Shown here piece after piece: positions 1 through 12,887 of a DNA stretch of 64,000 nucleotides; the first letter of the stretch is position 1, and the number at the start of each line of letters is the position of its first letter. The notes beneath the pieces are model-generated. The model did no database searches. It was not told where the DNA came from and was given only the letters and a program-made list of their open reading frames with translations. The stretch covers positions 177,848,556-177,912,555 of the forward strand of contig CP136067.1 in NCBI GenBank assembly GCA_032622095.1. The letters are read 5' to 3'. The stretch is from Siphonodentalium dalli. Lineage: Eukaryota; Mollusca; Scaphopoda; Gadilida; Siphonodentaliidae. The translations under genes and the position numbers were made by a program.

Positions 1-959
1 ATCACAAGCTTTTAGTAACGTACTACAGCTATGCTCTAATTAATCGTCCCCTTTAACAAGGTTGTAGAGCGTTAATGGCACCGGTTATACCATACTGCCT
101 TTCAACCACGGTCAAGTGGTTGACATGTGGCAACCGCAGGTAATCTTTCTACAGTACTATTAATACTAATTTGCGATTACTGTACTCCGCATTAATTTTT
201 CACATGGCCACCTTACACCCAGTCCAGCTTTACGTGAGCGCCATGCACCGTGTTAACTATACACAAAACAATATTTCAATTAATAATTTGTTCACGGTTT
301 AATCAACATTCGAAGTTGGTCACTGACCGACATTCGCAACTGCATCATCAATGCGGCGTCAAGCCATGCCAGAAATATACACTCTGTGGTGGTTATAATG
401 CTGACTTTAAAACGGTATGAATGTCGGCCATGGTACGGTAGGTTTGATCATGGTTAATAGCATCAACAACGCGGTAATATTGGTGGCCAACATCGTTAAG
501 GGGGGGGGTCAATTAGAGCTTAGCTGTATGCATACATGAACATGTAGACCATTCCAATGTCCAGATGCATCATGTTTTTATCAAAACATGTGTGGCTATC
601 ATTCTGAGCGATTCGGCCATTTCCGCTTTGCTAGGAAATAACCTCTTCCATAACTGAAAACCATATTCGCGAAATTCTACATTATATGGCTCTGGTGATC
701 AGGCAATGACATTGACTCGTTGACGCATAGATGCGAATGGAGTATAATTTATTCACTATGGCTGTACCAAACTTGATCATACACGTATATTCAATACATT
801 AAGCTCTCTTTGTGTTATCTTAGCATTTGTTCATATACCGATACAGAACATTGGAAATGTACGATAAGCAAAACACTCAACACCGTGGCGATTTTTTTTT
901 GAATATTCTCCGTAAATAATTATATGGTGTCCTGCAAAAGAAATCAGTATTAATTTTGT
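1..959. other. No gene seen
   Basis: AT-rich DNA with one poly-G run near 500. No ORF, repeat structure or RNA gene recognised. Confidence 0.6.
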
Positions 960-2190
960 TTTAAGGATTGGTTTGCTACCCGTGTCCCACATGCAAGTTT
1001 ACTGTGAAAGACCGATCAGTCTATTTTAGCCCGACCATGCTATTATACATGTAGATCGATTTGTGGTTCATCCAGAACTGTTTAAGATGTCTGATTTATT
1101 ATGTTGAATACGGTTCAAGCCCATTAGTGCCAACGCATAACAATATATCTGCAATAAATCACAAACCTTTGTGATAAATCTCAAACATGTTTGCGATAAA
1201 TTGTAAAGTATAATAACCAAGTAGTTTTAGAGTTATTGTAAAGATGGTTGAGATTTATCGCAAAGGTGTTTGTGATGCTGGCTTTGAATGACCGATCAGG
1301 CTATTTTAGCCCGACCGGGCAATTATTGATTGATAGGTTGTTCACTCAGACCTGTTTAAGATCTGATTTATAATGTTTACTTTAATTACACACAAATTAA
1401 GAAATTTGGACGATTATTTCAGACAATCAGACAAATTTTACTCCACGTGCAGGCAACAGGTCAGGGAAATGTCTCATCTCATGACCCAGCCATGTTTAAG
1501 ATGTCTAATTTATAATGTTTACAGAAGCCCATTAGCGCCAAAAAACGTTTGCGACACATCTCAAACATCTTTGCGATAAATTGCAAAATATAATCACCCA
1601 GTACATAGTCTGAGAGTTATCGTAAAGTTGTTTGAGCTTTATCGTAAAGGTTTGCGTGTTATCGCAAAGGTGTTTGTGATTTTTCGCAAAGGTTTGCTCC
1701 CCTCATCACACATGCATCTGGCTGTGAATGACTGATCGGTCTATTTTAGCCCGACCGGGCAATTATAGATTGATTAGGTTGTTCACTCAGATGTCTGATT
1801 TATAATGTTTACACATACATTAATAAATTTGGCCGATTATTTCAGACAAATTTTACTCCACGTGCAGGCAACAGGTCAGGGAAATGTCTCATTTATAATG
1901 TTTACAGAAGCCCATTAGCGCCAAAAAAAATTTGCGACTAATCTCAAACATCTTTGCGATAAATCGCAAAATATAATCACCCAGTACGCAGTCTGAGAGT
2001 TATCGTAAATATGTTTGAGATTTATCGCAAAGGTTTGCGATATATCGAACACCTTACACTAAATCGCATATATTTATTGCAAAGTAGTTTGCGATTCGCA
2101 AAGGTTTGCGATTTATTGCAAGGTAGTTTTTTATTTATTGGGCTATTCTAGATCGATTGGTGTTTCATCCAGACCTGTTTAAGATGTTTG
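960..2190 (+). repeat. Degenerate tandem repeat of about 400 bp, about three units
   Basis: The same order of segments recurs three times: GTTCACTCAGACCTGTTTAA, TAATGTTTACTTTAATTACA, CCACGTGCAGGCAACAGGTC, ACAGAAGCCCATTAGCGCCA, and then a run of TTTGCGATAAATCGCAAA-like words. Each copy has small deletions. The word TTTGCGATAAAT and its inverse TTTATCGCAAA occur many times. Confidence 0.75.
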
Positions 2191-2499
2191 ATTTATAATA
2201 TTTACTTTAATATTATTGCACACAAATTAAGAAGTTATTTTATACATTCAGACCAATTTTACTCCACATGCAAGGAACAGTTCATGGAAATCCTGAAATC
2301 GAGATATTAAACCTTGAATTAAGTACAAATCATGATGCATAATTCGGATTATTTCATTTAGCACTATGCAAGGGAGTCCATGTGGTTTTGTAATGAATTC
2401 GATGTTTAAACGCCGTAGCATCATTTGGAATCTAACATGCCACATTGTTAAATTTGCCGTCGGCCATGTTTCGTAATTTCGAGTGCTTGGTATCTCCGC

Positions 2500-2905
2500 T
2501 TAGTATCTATATGTTTGGTTCTCTGAAGTACCAAATTGCTAGGTACTATGCATAGTACCTAAATACTTCAGAGTACCTGTCTTGATATTTGGTACTTCAG
2601 ATAATATAATGGGCGTGTCAAGAAAGCGTGTATTTCTTTGCACTTCATATCGTGTGCGTCATGGCTTCGGTGACATAAATGCGGGGTGTGTATTATATGC
2701 ATAATGCCCGGATAAAACCTAAATATTTAGAAGGTGCTCTTAGAGTACCATATTTGGTACTCTAGGGTACCAATTTTTTTTGGTTCTCTATAGTACCAAA
2801 ACCAAATATTTGGTACACTAGAGTACCAACAATTTGGTACTCCCCTTGGGACAAGGCTTAGTACCTACGTATGTACTCTAGAGTACCTATTGTTTTAAGA
2901 GTGTA
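2500..2905. repeat. Cluster of GGTAC-centred palindromic words
   Basis: The words GGTACT, AGTACC and their pairs (TTTGGTACTCTAGGGTACCA and similar) recur over 400 bp, mixing direct and inverted orientation, with short AT spacers. At least a dozen GGTAC or GTACC words are visible. No coding potential. Confidence 0.7.
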
Positions 2906-4619
2906 ACATGCGTATATGATGCCATACCATATGCATTTATCCATATAGACAACGATTTTCAAGTATAGTATTGCTCTGATTGATAGCTAGAAGGACGACT
3001 TGCGGGATGTATCTATTGAGCTTCGTCAGTGTGTCTAACTTCAAATGGCAAGCGTGCTCTATTATATAAACTTTGTTTTATGGTGCCCATATTCAGAATT
3101 AGCAATGGGTGATGCCACAGTGTCCTGGGCCCGCAAACAAGGTACCTCGCCTTGCTCCCCGGAAGCTTATATTCTGCTAATGCCAGTCAAAAATAAAAAT
3201 AGTAAAAATAACAGTTTAGAGAACCCCGAATCTCATGAATTGCTTACACCATGGATTCCACTTACAAAGCACACCATGTGCAACTTTAAATCACACACGC
3301 AGTCGTGGCCAGGTTATTTTGTTTATATAATCATAGAAGGTGTCGTTGTTGTCAGTGAGAGGTACCGGATTCCTCCGAGATCGTGGCGGGCGCACGAATT
3401 ACTATAATTTACAGATTCCCGCGCTATCATAACAGCTACGTTTATATCTTCGTGGCTGATATTTTAGTATTAAATACATATCACAAAATCCCCTGGACTA
3501 TGTATAGGTTATATCGTTCATTAATGATCAATTGGAACGAATAATCATAGTTGTGGTATGTTCGTCAAATTTGGGAGGCATAGAACCTGTCCGAAAATTG
3601 AAATTGGCAGCGTTCCCGTTGTATAAATGAATGTTAAAATTTGTCGAATCTAACGCCGAAACACCTCTTACCACAAAACCTGAACTAATAGTAATTTAAA
3701 TGTAAATGTAGTCCTTCGATCTTCAGTAACGATATCAACCTACAATATCGTCAAATTCGGCACATCGAAGTCAGTCAATTTATAAATCCGAAATATGCAT
3801 CATAAATAAGTTAATACAATTGCGGATATGGAAGAACAAAACTCCGTCGATATTGGTTAAATCGCAGGAGCCCATTGTCGTATTCAATCAACGATTGAAA
3901 ACGCAATGGGTTACCCCCAGTTCATTATATCGACAATGGGTTAAGGCGTCACACCATCCGTGTAGTCCATGAGCTGGTGGATAGGGCAGACATATAGGTA
4001 CAACTAGATGTCTTGACACGATTTCGGATTAATCCATTCTGATCAGGTGACGGTATGAACTCGGCCATGTTTCAAGTCGGTTAATAGCTTCATCCGATCT
4101 CGACCTGCGGCCTCGATCGGTCCATTCGCTGATATAATGTACAGATTCCCGCCACTGTCCAATAGATAGGGCACGTGAAACATACGCTGCAGCTAATATT
4201 CGCCCCATTATGTTGACACATACATTATCATATATTTGACTAATTCACTGTGGATGCGATGACTGTTGACCTTCGTACAATACAATTTGGTGGAGTGCAT
4301 TCAGGCGCGAACCTTATGGATGCCCACTGTGAAGGCATAGATGAAATTAAAGGTACAACTTGATTCAGGTTTTTGTCGTGACTCTCTATATATCGGATAT
4401 TCGAACAGATAAACCTCATTAAGTGACATAGGTGTATGGTATGGCTTTATCAGAGCGCATGTTGGATGTTAATAAACCCGACGGGGAGTCCATCGCACCT
4501 TCTCCATCCACACAACAGGTCAGTTGACCTGGCTGAACTGGTAACATTAAGAGAACGGGCACTGTGTTATAAACTTTTAACTCGCATACTATTCGAAATA
4601 TTCTAAATTTGTAATATAC
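2906..4619. other. No supported gene
   Basis: One 120-codon plus frame (3045-3407) has no recognisable motif, low-complexity NKNSKNNS and no homology I can name. Some CCCATTGTCG/CAATGGG words repeat near 3,870-3,950. Otherwise featureless. Confidence 0.5.
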
Positions 4620-5065
4620 ACATAGGAATTGTATATATATATACTGTATATATCATAGTATGATGTCTGTCCGTCTGTCTGTCCGGATTTTCTCCAAGAC
4701 CCCTGGACCGATTTAAACCAAAGTTGGTGTGGTGACTCGGGTTATCATGGCGGAAATCATATCGGAGTTAGTATTTTCAAAATTTAAAACAAAATTAATT
4801 AAAATAATAAAAAAAACAAACAAACAAACAAACAAACATTGGTTTGTAATATGAGCAAGGAGCTCAATCTTTAAAAATAAAATATAAAAACAGTTGTTTG
4901 TTTTTAATCAAACTGTTTAAACGATCAAAATGTGCATAAAGCGCATACGGGGGCCGCTTCTGTCTAAAATCTAAATGTGTGCAAAGCCCACACAAGGGCC
5001 GCATGCAGGCCCTTCCGACGCTGAATAAAGGCTCACAGAGGGAGCCTGTTCCAGCTAGTAGTACA
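4620..5065 (+). mobile_element. Short repeat element with tetranucleotide start and GCTAGT end (Helentron-like?)
   Basis: A TA stretch and GTCTGTCCGTCTGTCTGTCC lead into CCAAGACCCCTGGACCGATT, followed by a tetranucleotide CAAA run, and the block ends in GTTCCAGCTAGT. This layout is common in dispersed repeats of marine invertebrates that resemble non-autonomous Helentrons. The call rests on layout only. Confidence 0.35.
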
Positions 5066-5260
5066 ATTATATGGACCGCTGGGAAATGAGTGACAGACTA
5101 ATATGACAACGAAGGGTTTACAAGATTGTTTGATTTAATTGTTATCGTTGACCAATTTAACAAACATTTTTTTTAATAAAAAGTTTGAACATCTAAATTT
5201 CAATGTCGGCTAAAATATTCAGGCTCGACTGAAATGGCGTATATATCGCCATGATAATTA

Positions 5261-5356
5261 GGGGATAACGGTGTGGTGTTTTGTGATTTCGGAAAGGTAC
5301 ACAGTATATTCGCCATGTACCTTTCCGAAATCACAAAACACAACACTGTTATCCCC
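5261..5356. mobile_element. Hairpin MITE, about 96 bp
   Basis: Arms of about 40 nt, GGGGATAACGGTGTGGTGTT and its complement, enclose a short loop ending at CCATGTACC. A related half-copy begins at 5,778 (GGATATAACGGTGTGGTGTT). Confidence 0.8.
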
Positions 5357-6553
5357 ATTCTAATGCTCTTCGAACTTATAAACGTTATTTAGACAAACAA
5401 ATGCCTCGTAATTATCAACGAAATGTGCGGCCATAGAAAACACTCGGCCAATTCACGACTTTTTATTTTAAATTTAATGCGCTAGATAAAATATAGTCCC
5501 TAAATAGCATCGCTCTTATCGTTAAAAATGCTAATAAATATGAAAAATTGCCACCTCAAATAGAAATAAATATACACAACAGTTAGTTTCTGCATGTACC
5601 TGATGTCTTTTTCAGATGTTTACCACTTACAAATTTCGGTTTTGATTTTACAGTGAACTTGAAGTTGAATTGAAACAGTGGGAAATTGTTTACTCAAAGC
5701 GATGTATTTCACGCCGTGTCTGTCGCGGTTTCATGTCAAGAAATTTGGTCAAATGATATTGAGACACTGACATTGGCGGGATATAACGGTGTGGTGTTTT
5801 GTATTTTCTGAAAGTGCATGTATACAGGGCGAATATACTGACTGTCAATTTTCGAAAAAAGTGACACTGCTGGTTTGTTTATATAGCAACGAGCTAGTAA
5901 CGAAAGTCAGTAGCAAGGGCGCCAACTCTATACATCTACTCCGTAACGTCGCCGGCATGTACTGCGTAAGGTTGACGTCATGGAGGGAAACGGAACAGTG
6001 AGCGGGGCTGGATTGGGCATGGCCGAGATTAGGAATTCAGCTAAGGGCAATATTGGCGCGTATGAATATTTACGATGAAGCGGTGAACCGGACTATACAT
6101 TGCGACAGGTTATTGAATGGATACCCCCCCCCCCGCAAATATGTGGTGTTTCCGGGGGTATATTGGCCTAAGTGCATTAGAATAATACATAACACGGCAG
6201 GGGATCGTGGATGGAACGATCGTATCTACCAAAGTATGTTTTTTTTATTGAACAATCGCCAAATTTCATATTCAAAGTGACTCTTATTGTCTTGTGGTCG
6301 CCATGTTTCCTTCCTTGCCCACTGTCCATGTGAACTCTACTCACCTATACTGCGAGCAGTAGTGAAGTCTTGGTCGTGGGAAAATTTCACGGTTGAGCGA
6401 ACAGAACAATAAACATTAGACAACTCCAGAGTAACCAATTGACACGATACCGGGAGCTTTTCACTGGCTAGTCAACTCACCGAGATTAATTATAATTCTA
6501 CTGCCGTTACACACCTGTTCGCGCCCGAGAATAACGGTTCTTCGCAAGGCGAA
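5357..6553. other. No supported gene
   Basis: A half-copy of the hairpin MITE at 5,778 and a poly-C run near 6,125. Short frames (5789-6001, 6053-6280) have no recognisable content. Confidence 0.5.
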
Positions 6554-7055
6554 GTGTTTGTGGACTCTGTCACGGGTGCAACAATTATGGAGTTAACGGA
6601 ATACAATAACCATGACTACAGCATGCCTGATATTATGTTCATTAATCAGAGTCTAACATCTTATCAAATCCCAAAACAGCTTGCAGAAAGGGGACATACC
6701 CAACGACATGTTAGACCTGCAATCCGCAATACTGAAGTTCTTGAGTACTGACACAAATGATATCATCACAAAATACATAAAACTCTCAGCAACCAGCGGT
6801 GATGTTGTGAAAGACTCCATTCTCCTCCAGATGAGAGATGCCATATTCGTTGAAGTGAAAGCAGACACCTCTTACATATATGGTCCTCAGAGCACACTTA
6901 AAGACATGGTTGGCCTTGGCGGTGGGTATCCTGTGAAAATATCTACACCCGTCAAAAACCGCCACAAACAGAAAGAACATCAAAATGTAGATATACTTTG
7001 TCCGTATACAAATAAGAAATATCACATAAACAGTATGTTATGGTCATTTGTTTGA
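6554..7055 (+). pseudogene. Unrecognised ORF pair fused to a dispersed repeat
   Basis: Two overlapping plus frames, 6554-6751 (MPDIMFINQSLTSYQIPKQL) and 6681-7055 (KGDIPNDMLDLQSAILKFL, VVKDSILLQMRDAIFVEV), have the look of remnants of one protein. The last 50 codons of the second frame lie in a repeat whose other copy is at 57,852, so the C-terminus is not original. Function unknown. Confidence 0.3.
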
Positions 7056-7400
7056 CCATTGTTATGTAAACAAACGCATAAAAAGTTACTTTTCTGGTGT
7101 TTGTTTATATTATGATGGTAAACATAAAGAGCGTTCTTTGTTGGTGAATACCTGATATGGAACTACTAAAGAGCGTTTATGCCATTTCTGTGTGATTAGC
7201 CAGTAACATTGTGCTGTCTTCTGTAACACAATCAGGCTCTTGCTTAGGTAAAATATAGTAGGTCTTTATGATAACATGCTGTTTACGCGATGGTCATGGT
7301 ATATATGAAAGGAACTGTATGCGTTTTAATGTTTTTCTGTTTACGGTGTTTGGAACAAATATGAATATTTTCGACAATTAAGGCCGCACGTGCCTTTAAA
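6908..7400 (+). repeat. Dispersed repeat A, copy 1
   Basis: It matches 57,852-58,344 over about 490 bp in the same orientation. It starts at GGTTGGCCTTGGCGGTGGGT and ends at GGCCGCACGTGCCTTTAAA, with only scattered differences. It carries the end of an ORF (GGGYPVKISTPVKNRHKQKE) that is also found in copy 2 (57791-58000), suggesting an old coding exon carried in the repeat. Confidence 0.85.
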
Positions 7401-7474
7401 AGGCGTCGTGACACCAGTACTAATTTAAAGGAGGTATTTCCTTAGCAGACAAACTAGCCCATGATATTTACACT

Positions 7475-8900
7475 ATGATGTTGTTTCTTGTCAACGGATC
7501 CACTGTATTAACTGACCTGATCAGCTCAAGTCGCAATATAACACAAACATTATCGCAGCCAAGCTTCATTACTCAAAATAATAGTGCCAGCATATGTCCG
7601 GAAACCTCTCCCCCACTCGGTATGCCAGATGGTTCATGTGACTTTAAGAACGAAGTCCTATATCTTCTCAAACAAAACCAGGAATCCAATAATAATATCT
7701 TAATGCAAAACAAAAATGATAAATATTTGCAATCACCATCATTCGTATAGTCCTTCTTAACCAATATTTACTCAACAGAAGGGCCCTGTGCCAATGCATT
7801 CTCTTATATATGCGAGTCGACCATAGGTCGCCTCGCATATATAAGAGAATGCATTGGCTTAACACATTAAAAATTATAAAAATTGTTAAAGAATGTAAGA
7901 AAAAATGGTAAAAAGTGTTAAAAAAAGATTTTTTTTAGGCCAATGCATTCTCTTATATATGCGAGGCGACCTATGGTCGACTCGCATATATAAGAGAATG
8001 CATTGGCACAGGGTATAACTGTAACTATCACAATGTGGTCAAGGAGCCGGTTCTAATGATATCCATATTTGTATGGTGGTATTGAGACAGTGCTCTATGA
8101 GTCGATAACTAAACTCGATGACCGTGTGACGAACATTGAAAAGAACCTGGATATCCGATAATCCGACCAGACTGTTCTGCGAGTGATCACTTCAGACATC
8201 GAGGAAATAAAGTCTACTCTCAATGACGTGAATATAACTGTGACTGAAAACTCTCAGAAATTTGATGATAATTACATTAAAATACAGCGATGCAGTGATG
8301 ATAAGTGTGACGGAGTAACCAGCGTCAGAGCGAAAATCCAAATACTGGAAAGTGACATTGAGGATGCAGTCGATAAAGCACATGGAATTGTTCGCGCAGT
8401 AAATCGTCACAGTGGTTCGATTGTGACACTGAAAGACAGGGTAAATAAATTAGACAACACAACGACTCTCAACACTTCGACGAATTAACAACGACAATAA
8501 TCGACTTTGGACGTTGTTTATGTGAAAATGTGGATGGATTTAGAGACGATCTACACTGCGCACTTAAAAGACACGTAGACAACATGTGTTTCAACCTTAA
8601 AAATACATATAGTGATAACGGAGATGATAATGATGATTTTCACGTCAATGCCGTCTGTAATAATGATGAATATGACAGTATATACACTGTACTCGATGAA
8701 TTGCCAGAAGAGATGAGAAACAGCTTTCGACGAAACGAGAGCAAAGCGCAAACCAATTCACATTCTTCCCCGCATACACAAATATACAGTGAAATATAAA
8801 ATGATGACTTCGATGATTCACCGCAACAAAAGAGGAATAACTCTATTCATCACGAATCGCAATCTCCGCGAGATAGTTGCCGGTTACACTGTTGTAAATG
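7475..8900 (+). pseudogene. Broken coiled-coil gene split by a palindromic element
   Basis: A frame opening at 7475 (MMLFLVNGSTVLTDLISSSR, later NEVLYLLKQNQESNNN) runs into the palindromic repeat at 7,758-8,085. After the repeat, the frame gives ESITKLDDRVTNIEKNLDIR, an in-frame TAA at 8,159-8,161, and then RVITSDIEEIKSTLNDVNI, IQILESDIEDAVDKAHGI and LKDRVNKLD, a heptad-like coiled coil to 8,488. Another frame (about 8,450-8,799) continues DELTTTIIDFGRCLCENVDG, an acidic stretch with DNGDDNDDF and a short basic cysteine-rich end. The insertion, the stop and a frameshift show it is dead. No family is recognised; a gag-like or virus-derived coiled-coil protein is possible. Confidence 0.45.
7758..8085 (+). 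mobile_element. Nested palindromic element, copy 1 (left part of a piggyBac-like MITE)
   Basis: Two hairpins of about 65 nt, each of TGCATTCTCTTATATATGCG and its complement around a GAC/GTC centre, flank an AT-rich core. The whole block is itself palindromic. It is nearly identical to the core of 50,003-50,383. The left end TTAACC with a degenerate ATTTACTCAACAG resembles the intact TIR of that copy; the right TIR is lost. Confidence 0.75.
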
Positions 8901-9422
8901 TGTTCCATAGTCCTCAGTGCTAACATATTAGCGTGTACTGTTGGCAATATAAATGTTGGGTCCAAAATTGTCTTTAAAGCTGAAAAAGTGACATTTGGGG
9001 AAACTTTTTAGGCAAAAAAATCATGTCTGTCTAGCAGGGAATTCGCCTTTAAATATTGTGTCTTCGTAACTAGTGTCAGAACCGCATACAAAAATGCTGT
9101 CATATTTTAGACCACACCATAAAATTCAAACTTCACTACAAATGGTTAATTCCTGTGCCAATGGCTATTTTACCTATGGGAAATCATAGGGAAGAGGTGT
9201 GATGATTTTTGTATGCAAAAAGCACACAAGGCTATTGACCAATCAGGGCCCAGTGTCTATTTTATTATCTCCTATATATTTCGCCCGCATCCGCTAGATG
9301 TCACTCCGTACCCTATTTACACCAGTGTAACCTACCGCACGCGCCGATCTCAGCACAAAGCAGGCATGCAGACAAGGTGGCGATACGGAAGCAACACCCC
9401 ATAAAAAACATCCAGGCTATTC
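8901..9422. other. No supported gene
   Basis: AT-rich; nothing recognised before the ORF1-like fragment. Confidence 0.5.
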
Positions 9423-9672
9423 TTGGCAAACATTCCAGGGCACGTCACAGCAGAGGAGATCGCAAACATTTTGTTTGACAACAAAGTAAAATTTTCAATA
9501 GTACGACTTTTAAAACTGAGGAATGACGGAACGCGAACAACTCGGATCAATGTCCGATCTAACGACGCCGCATTCTGCAAAAGGCCTAATTTCTGCACTG
9601 ACTGGGTACCATATGATATCTTCATATCTAGACGACAACAACAACAACAACAACACCAACACATTCCATAGG
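9423..9672 (+). pseudogene. LINE ORF1-like fragment (RRM-type)
   Basis: An 82-codon frame reads IPGHVTAEEIANILFDNKVKF, then RTTRINVRSNDAAFCKRPNF and ends in a glutamine/histidine run made by a CAA repeat. The pattern of a short RNA-recognition-like fold followed by a phenylalanine-rich end resembles ORF1 proteins of APE-type LINEs. No other ORF1 part is visible. A TA microsatellite follows directly. The family call is tentative. Confidence 0.3.
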
Positions 9673-9683
9673 TTATCTGTGTA

Positions 9684-9730
<47 letters not shown>

Positions 9731-9814
9731 ATATGGGCTTCCGTACGATTGATTAGTGTGCACACACTTTTTGTCTTATTGTTGTCTTTTTGAAAACACT
9801 ATCTTATATCCATA

Positions 9815-12444
9815 TTTGCGAATGTCTGTCTGTCTGTATGTCTGTCTGTGTTCTATAGAAATTCACAGGGGACCACCTATATGACACAAAAGGGGTCTAA
9901 TAGGGGTAACTTTTTACGAGAAAGATAATGGCGAGGGTTAGAATTTTCGAAAGTGACGCCGTTGTTGTCAGGGGCAGAACAGGGGGAGGGGCAGAAAAAA
10001 ACGTTCCACGGTATGATGTGTCTAATGGCGTGGCTAAAAGTTGTCAAAAGTGGCGTAATTCGAGTCAGGGGTGCACTGAAAGGGAGAGGGGCACCAAAAT
10101 TGATACACAATATTTTTAGCGCCAATTTCCACCAAATTGATACACGTTCTTATCCATGATATGAGGAATATAATCGTTTGATTTTAAAGACGTCGTATTG
10201 GTGCTGCTTTGGTGAGAGATGGGGTGGGGTGGGGTGGGCATTAAATTTTATAAAAAATTGTTTAGTCGCGGATTAGAACCAAACTTACAAACAATAATCT
10301 CCATGATATCAGGAGTCTAATTGTGTGGTTTAAAGATGTCAACAGTGGGGCAATTTGAGTCAGGGGTGACTAGAGGATGAGAGAGACACAAATATTGATA
10401 AACAATATGTTTAGCGCCGATTTCCACCTGATTGATACATATTCTTCTCCGTGATACGAATAGTCTAATCGTGTGGTTTAAATGCGCCAAATAGGTGCCT
10501 TTTGGGTGAGAGATATGCAATGGTGGCCCTAAATTTGATACGAATTGGTATACTCGCCAATTTTCATTGTATATATATTCATCTCTATAATGAGTCTAAG
10601 TGTGTGGTTTAATGATGTCAAAATTGGCGCCGCTTGAGTACGAAGTAGGGACGGGAGGGTCACCAAAAATTATATAAATATGTTTAGTGTCAATTACCGT
10701 CAAACTCATACACGTTCTTCTCAAATGATACAATGAATCAAATATATGCGAATATATGTCTGTTTCTATATATAATTTTAAGGGTGAAACCGAGATGGCA
10801 CCAAGGCGGTCTAACAGCTAGGGTAACTTCTTACGAGTAAGATAATAGTGCGGGTTAACATTTTCTAAAGTGACGTTGTTGGTGTCAGGGGATGTGTTAT
10901 TTTTAGCATAGATTTCGACCAAATTGATATATTATTCTTCTCCGCGAAGAGGATTATAAACGTGTGATTTAAAGATCCGAACTTGGTGCCGTTTGGGTGA
11001 GATGTGGGGGGGGGGGGGGTAATAACTATGATAAGAATTTGTTTAGTTGCCGATTACCACCAAACTTATATAAAATCATCTCATTATGTAATGCATGTAT
11101 GAGTCTAATAGACGTGGTTTAAATATGAAAAAAGTGACGTGGTTCAAGTCATGCATGAGGGTAGTTGCACCAAAGTTGATACAAATATAATTAACACTGA
11201 TTCTACCAAATTCATGCACGTTCTTCTCTAATGATATGATGAATTAAATCACATTTGGGGTCGTTTGGGTCATGTATGCCGAGAGGAGATTCACTAGCAT
11301 TTATAAGATTGTTCAATTCGCCGATATCCAACAAAGTTATATATAGTCATCTCACAGGCCATCACCATGTCGTTCTACGGAGTTTTTGGCATTCCAATTT
11401 CACAATCTCGACAAATGGTGACCGATTTAAGTCACTTGAACAATTATATATCTTCTCAACTGTGATGTTTATATGTGGATGGAAATCAGGGCATTCCGAT
11501 AATGTTCTAGCAACACAGATACATAGAATAAAGCATTAATTATATATATATATATATCAATATATTTAAGAGATACATATATTCATTCAAACTGAGGGAC
11601 CTTAAATCGTTAGAGGATTGCATATTATAATGACGCATGCATATATTATAACACAATTGAGTCTGTCCCATTCAATATAGTTTCCACACAAAAAAGTTAC
11701 AATTGGCAAGTGATATGGAAATGTAGATCAGGCCTGTTAAAAAATAGTGGTCACAGTGTGCAGTCAAATATGGTTACTTCTGAGATAAAGGAAAACGCAG
11801 TCCGTAGCACATGACATTTCGGAATCATCCAATATTGACATCTGACAAGGGGATATATATCTTCCCGATATAGAGGATTGCTTTCATTTTTTTAGAACAG
11901 ACTCATCGCCTAACATAAACAACTCGAAATATCGCTGTGTCGGGCACATGTAGCTGCTTCCCATGCATAACATCAATTCTTTTAAACTGAAAATGATTAG
12001 CCAGTATATAGCACCAGAACAGAGTAGCACCTGGACATATCTTTAAAGCATCTGTATATTCATGAAGATATGATAAACTAGATTGATTGATTGATTGATA
12101 CATCTCTATGTAAAACATAATTGTCGTCTTTTATTTTTTCGAACTAATATGTTTATGATATTCATGTTTCATGCTATAACGTCTGAAGTATACGCAGTTG
12201 TAAATAAATAAATACTTCTTTATTGGTGGGACGGATTAAACGCGATAAACAAAATGATAATTGTTCAGACCTGACAAGGTGAGCCACTACTTATAAGAAT
12301 CATGTTTTGTGATGCGATTTGGATATACAATTTATGAGAATACGTGTAGCACTTTGAGAGCAAGGGTATTCTCTATTCCCACCATATATCCACAGAGGGT
12401 TTCACATCAAGTTAACCTGGGCAACGCCGGGTAACCCTGTTAGT
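9815..12444 (+). mobile_element. Long element with about 155-bp tandem units and GTTAGT end (pearl/Helentron-like)
   Basis: It begins with GTCTGTCTGTCTGTATGTC, continues with at least six diverged units between 9,890 and 11,400 that share GCCGATTTCCACCTGATTGA, GAGTCTAATCGTGTGGTTTA and GTCAAAAGTGGCG, then a single-copy stretch, and ends with GGCAACGCCGGGTAACCCTG TTAGT at 12,420-12,444. An end like this recurs at 48,560-48,585. Bivalve pearl/CvG elements and other non-autonomous Helentrons have such central tandem repeats and 3' ends. No replicase is seen. Confidence 0.5.
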
Positions 12445-12468
12445 ATATTACATAATGTTAAATTTACT

Positions 12469-12520
12469 TTTCCAAACGGTGCCAACTGGTTGTCAGTCAG
12501 GTGGCACCGTTTGGAAAATA
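12469..12520. repeat. Short hairpin before the Polinton block
   Basis: TTTTCCAAACGGTGCCA and its complement GGCACCGTTTGGAAAA are separated by a 17-nt loop. Directly before it is the GTTAGT end of the preceding repeat element. Confidence 0.65.
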
Positions 12521-12887
12521 CTCAAAATAATTATTCTGAGTGACCCTGGGATGTGGGATAACTATAGACGTGGATGCGGACGGAGGTGGGGAGGTCGGAT
12601 TGAGTAGTCGACAGGGACGACAGCAGATTGAAATGGGAGGGACGATGAGTAGATAGGGGGAAATCCCCTCCCCTGGGCGAGGAGTTGACTTCACCCCTCT
12701 TCGTGCAATGGTGTGTGTCTCGCGAAAAAATAAATACATATATACTCATATTTTCTTAGATCAGAAGAGTTGCATCCCCTCCCGGCCGCGAGACGCGAAG
12801 TCCATATGAGACAAAAACGAACCCAGTTGAGAAAAACAACGAGTGTATGCACGATGACACAGGCACAGTCAGACGCATGTAGGGTAT

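Noticed and set aside
3045-3407. 120-codon plus ORF
   Set aside because: No recognisable motif or gene context, low complexity in the middle.
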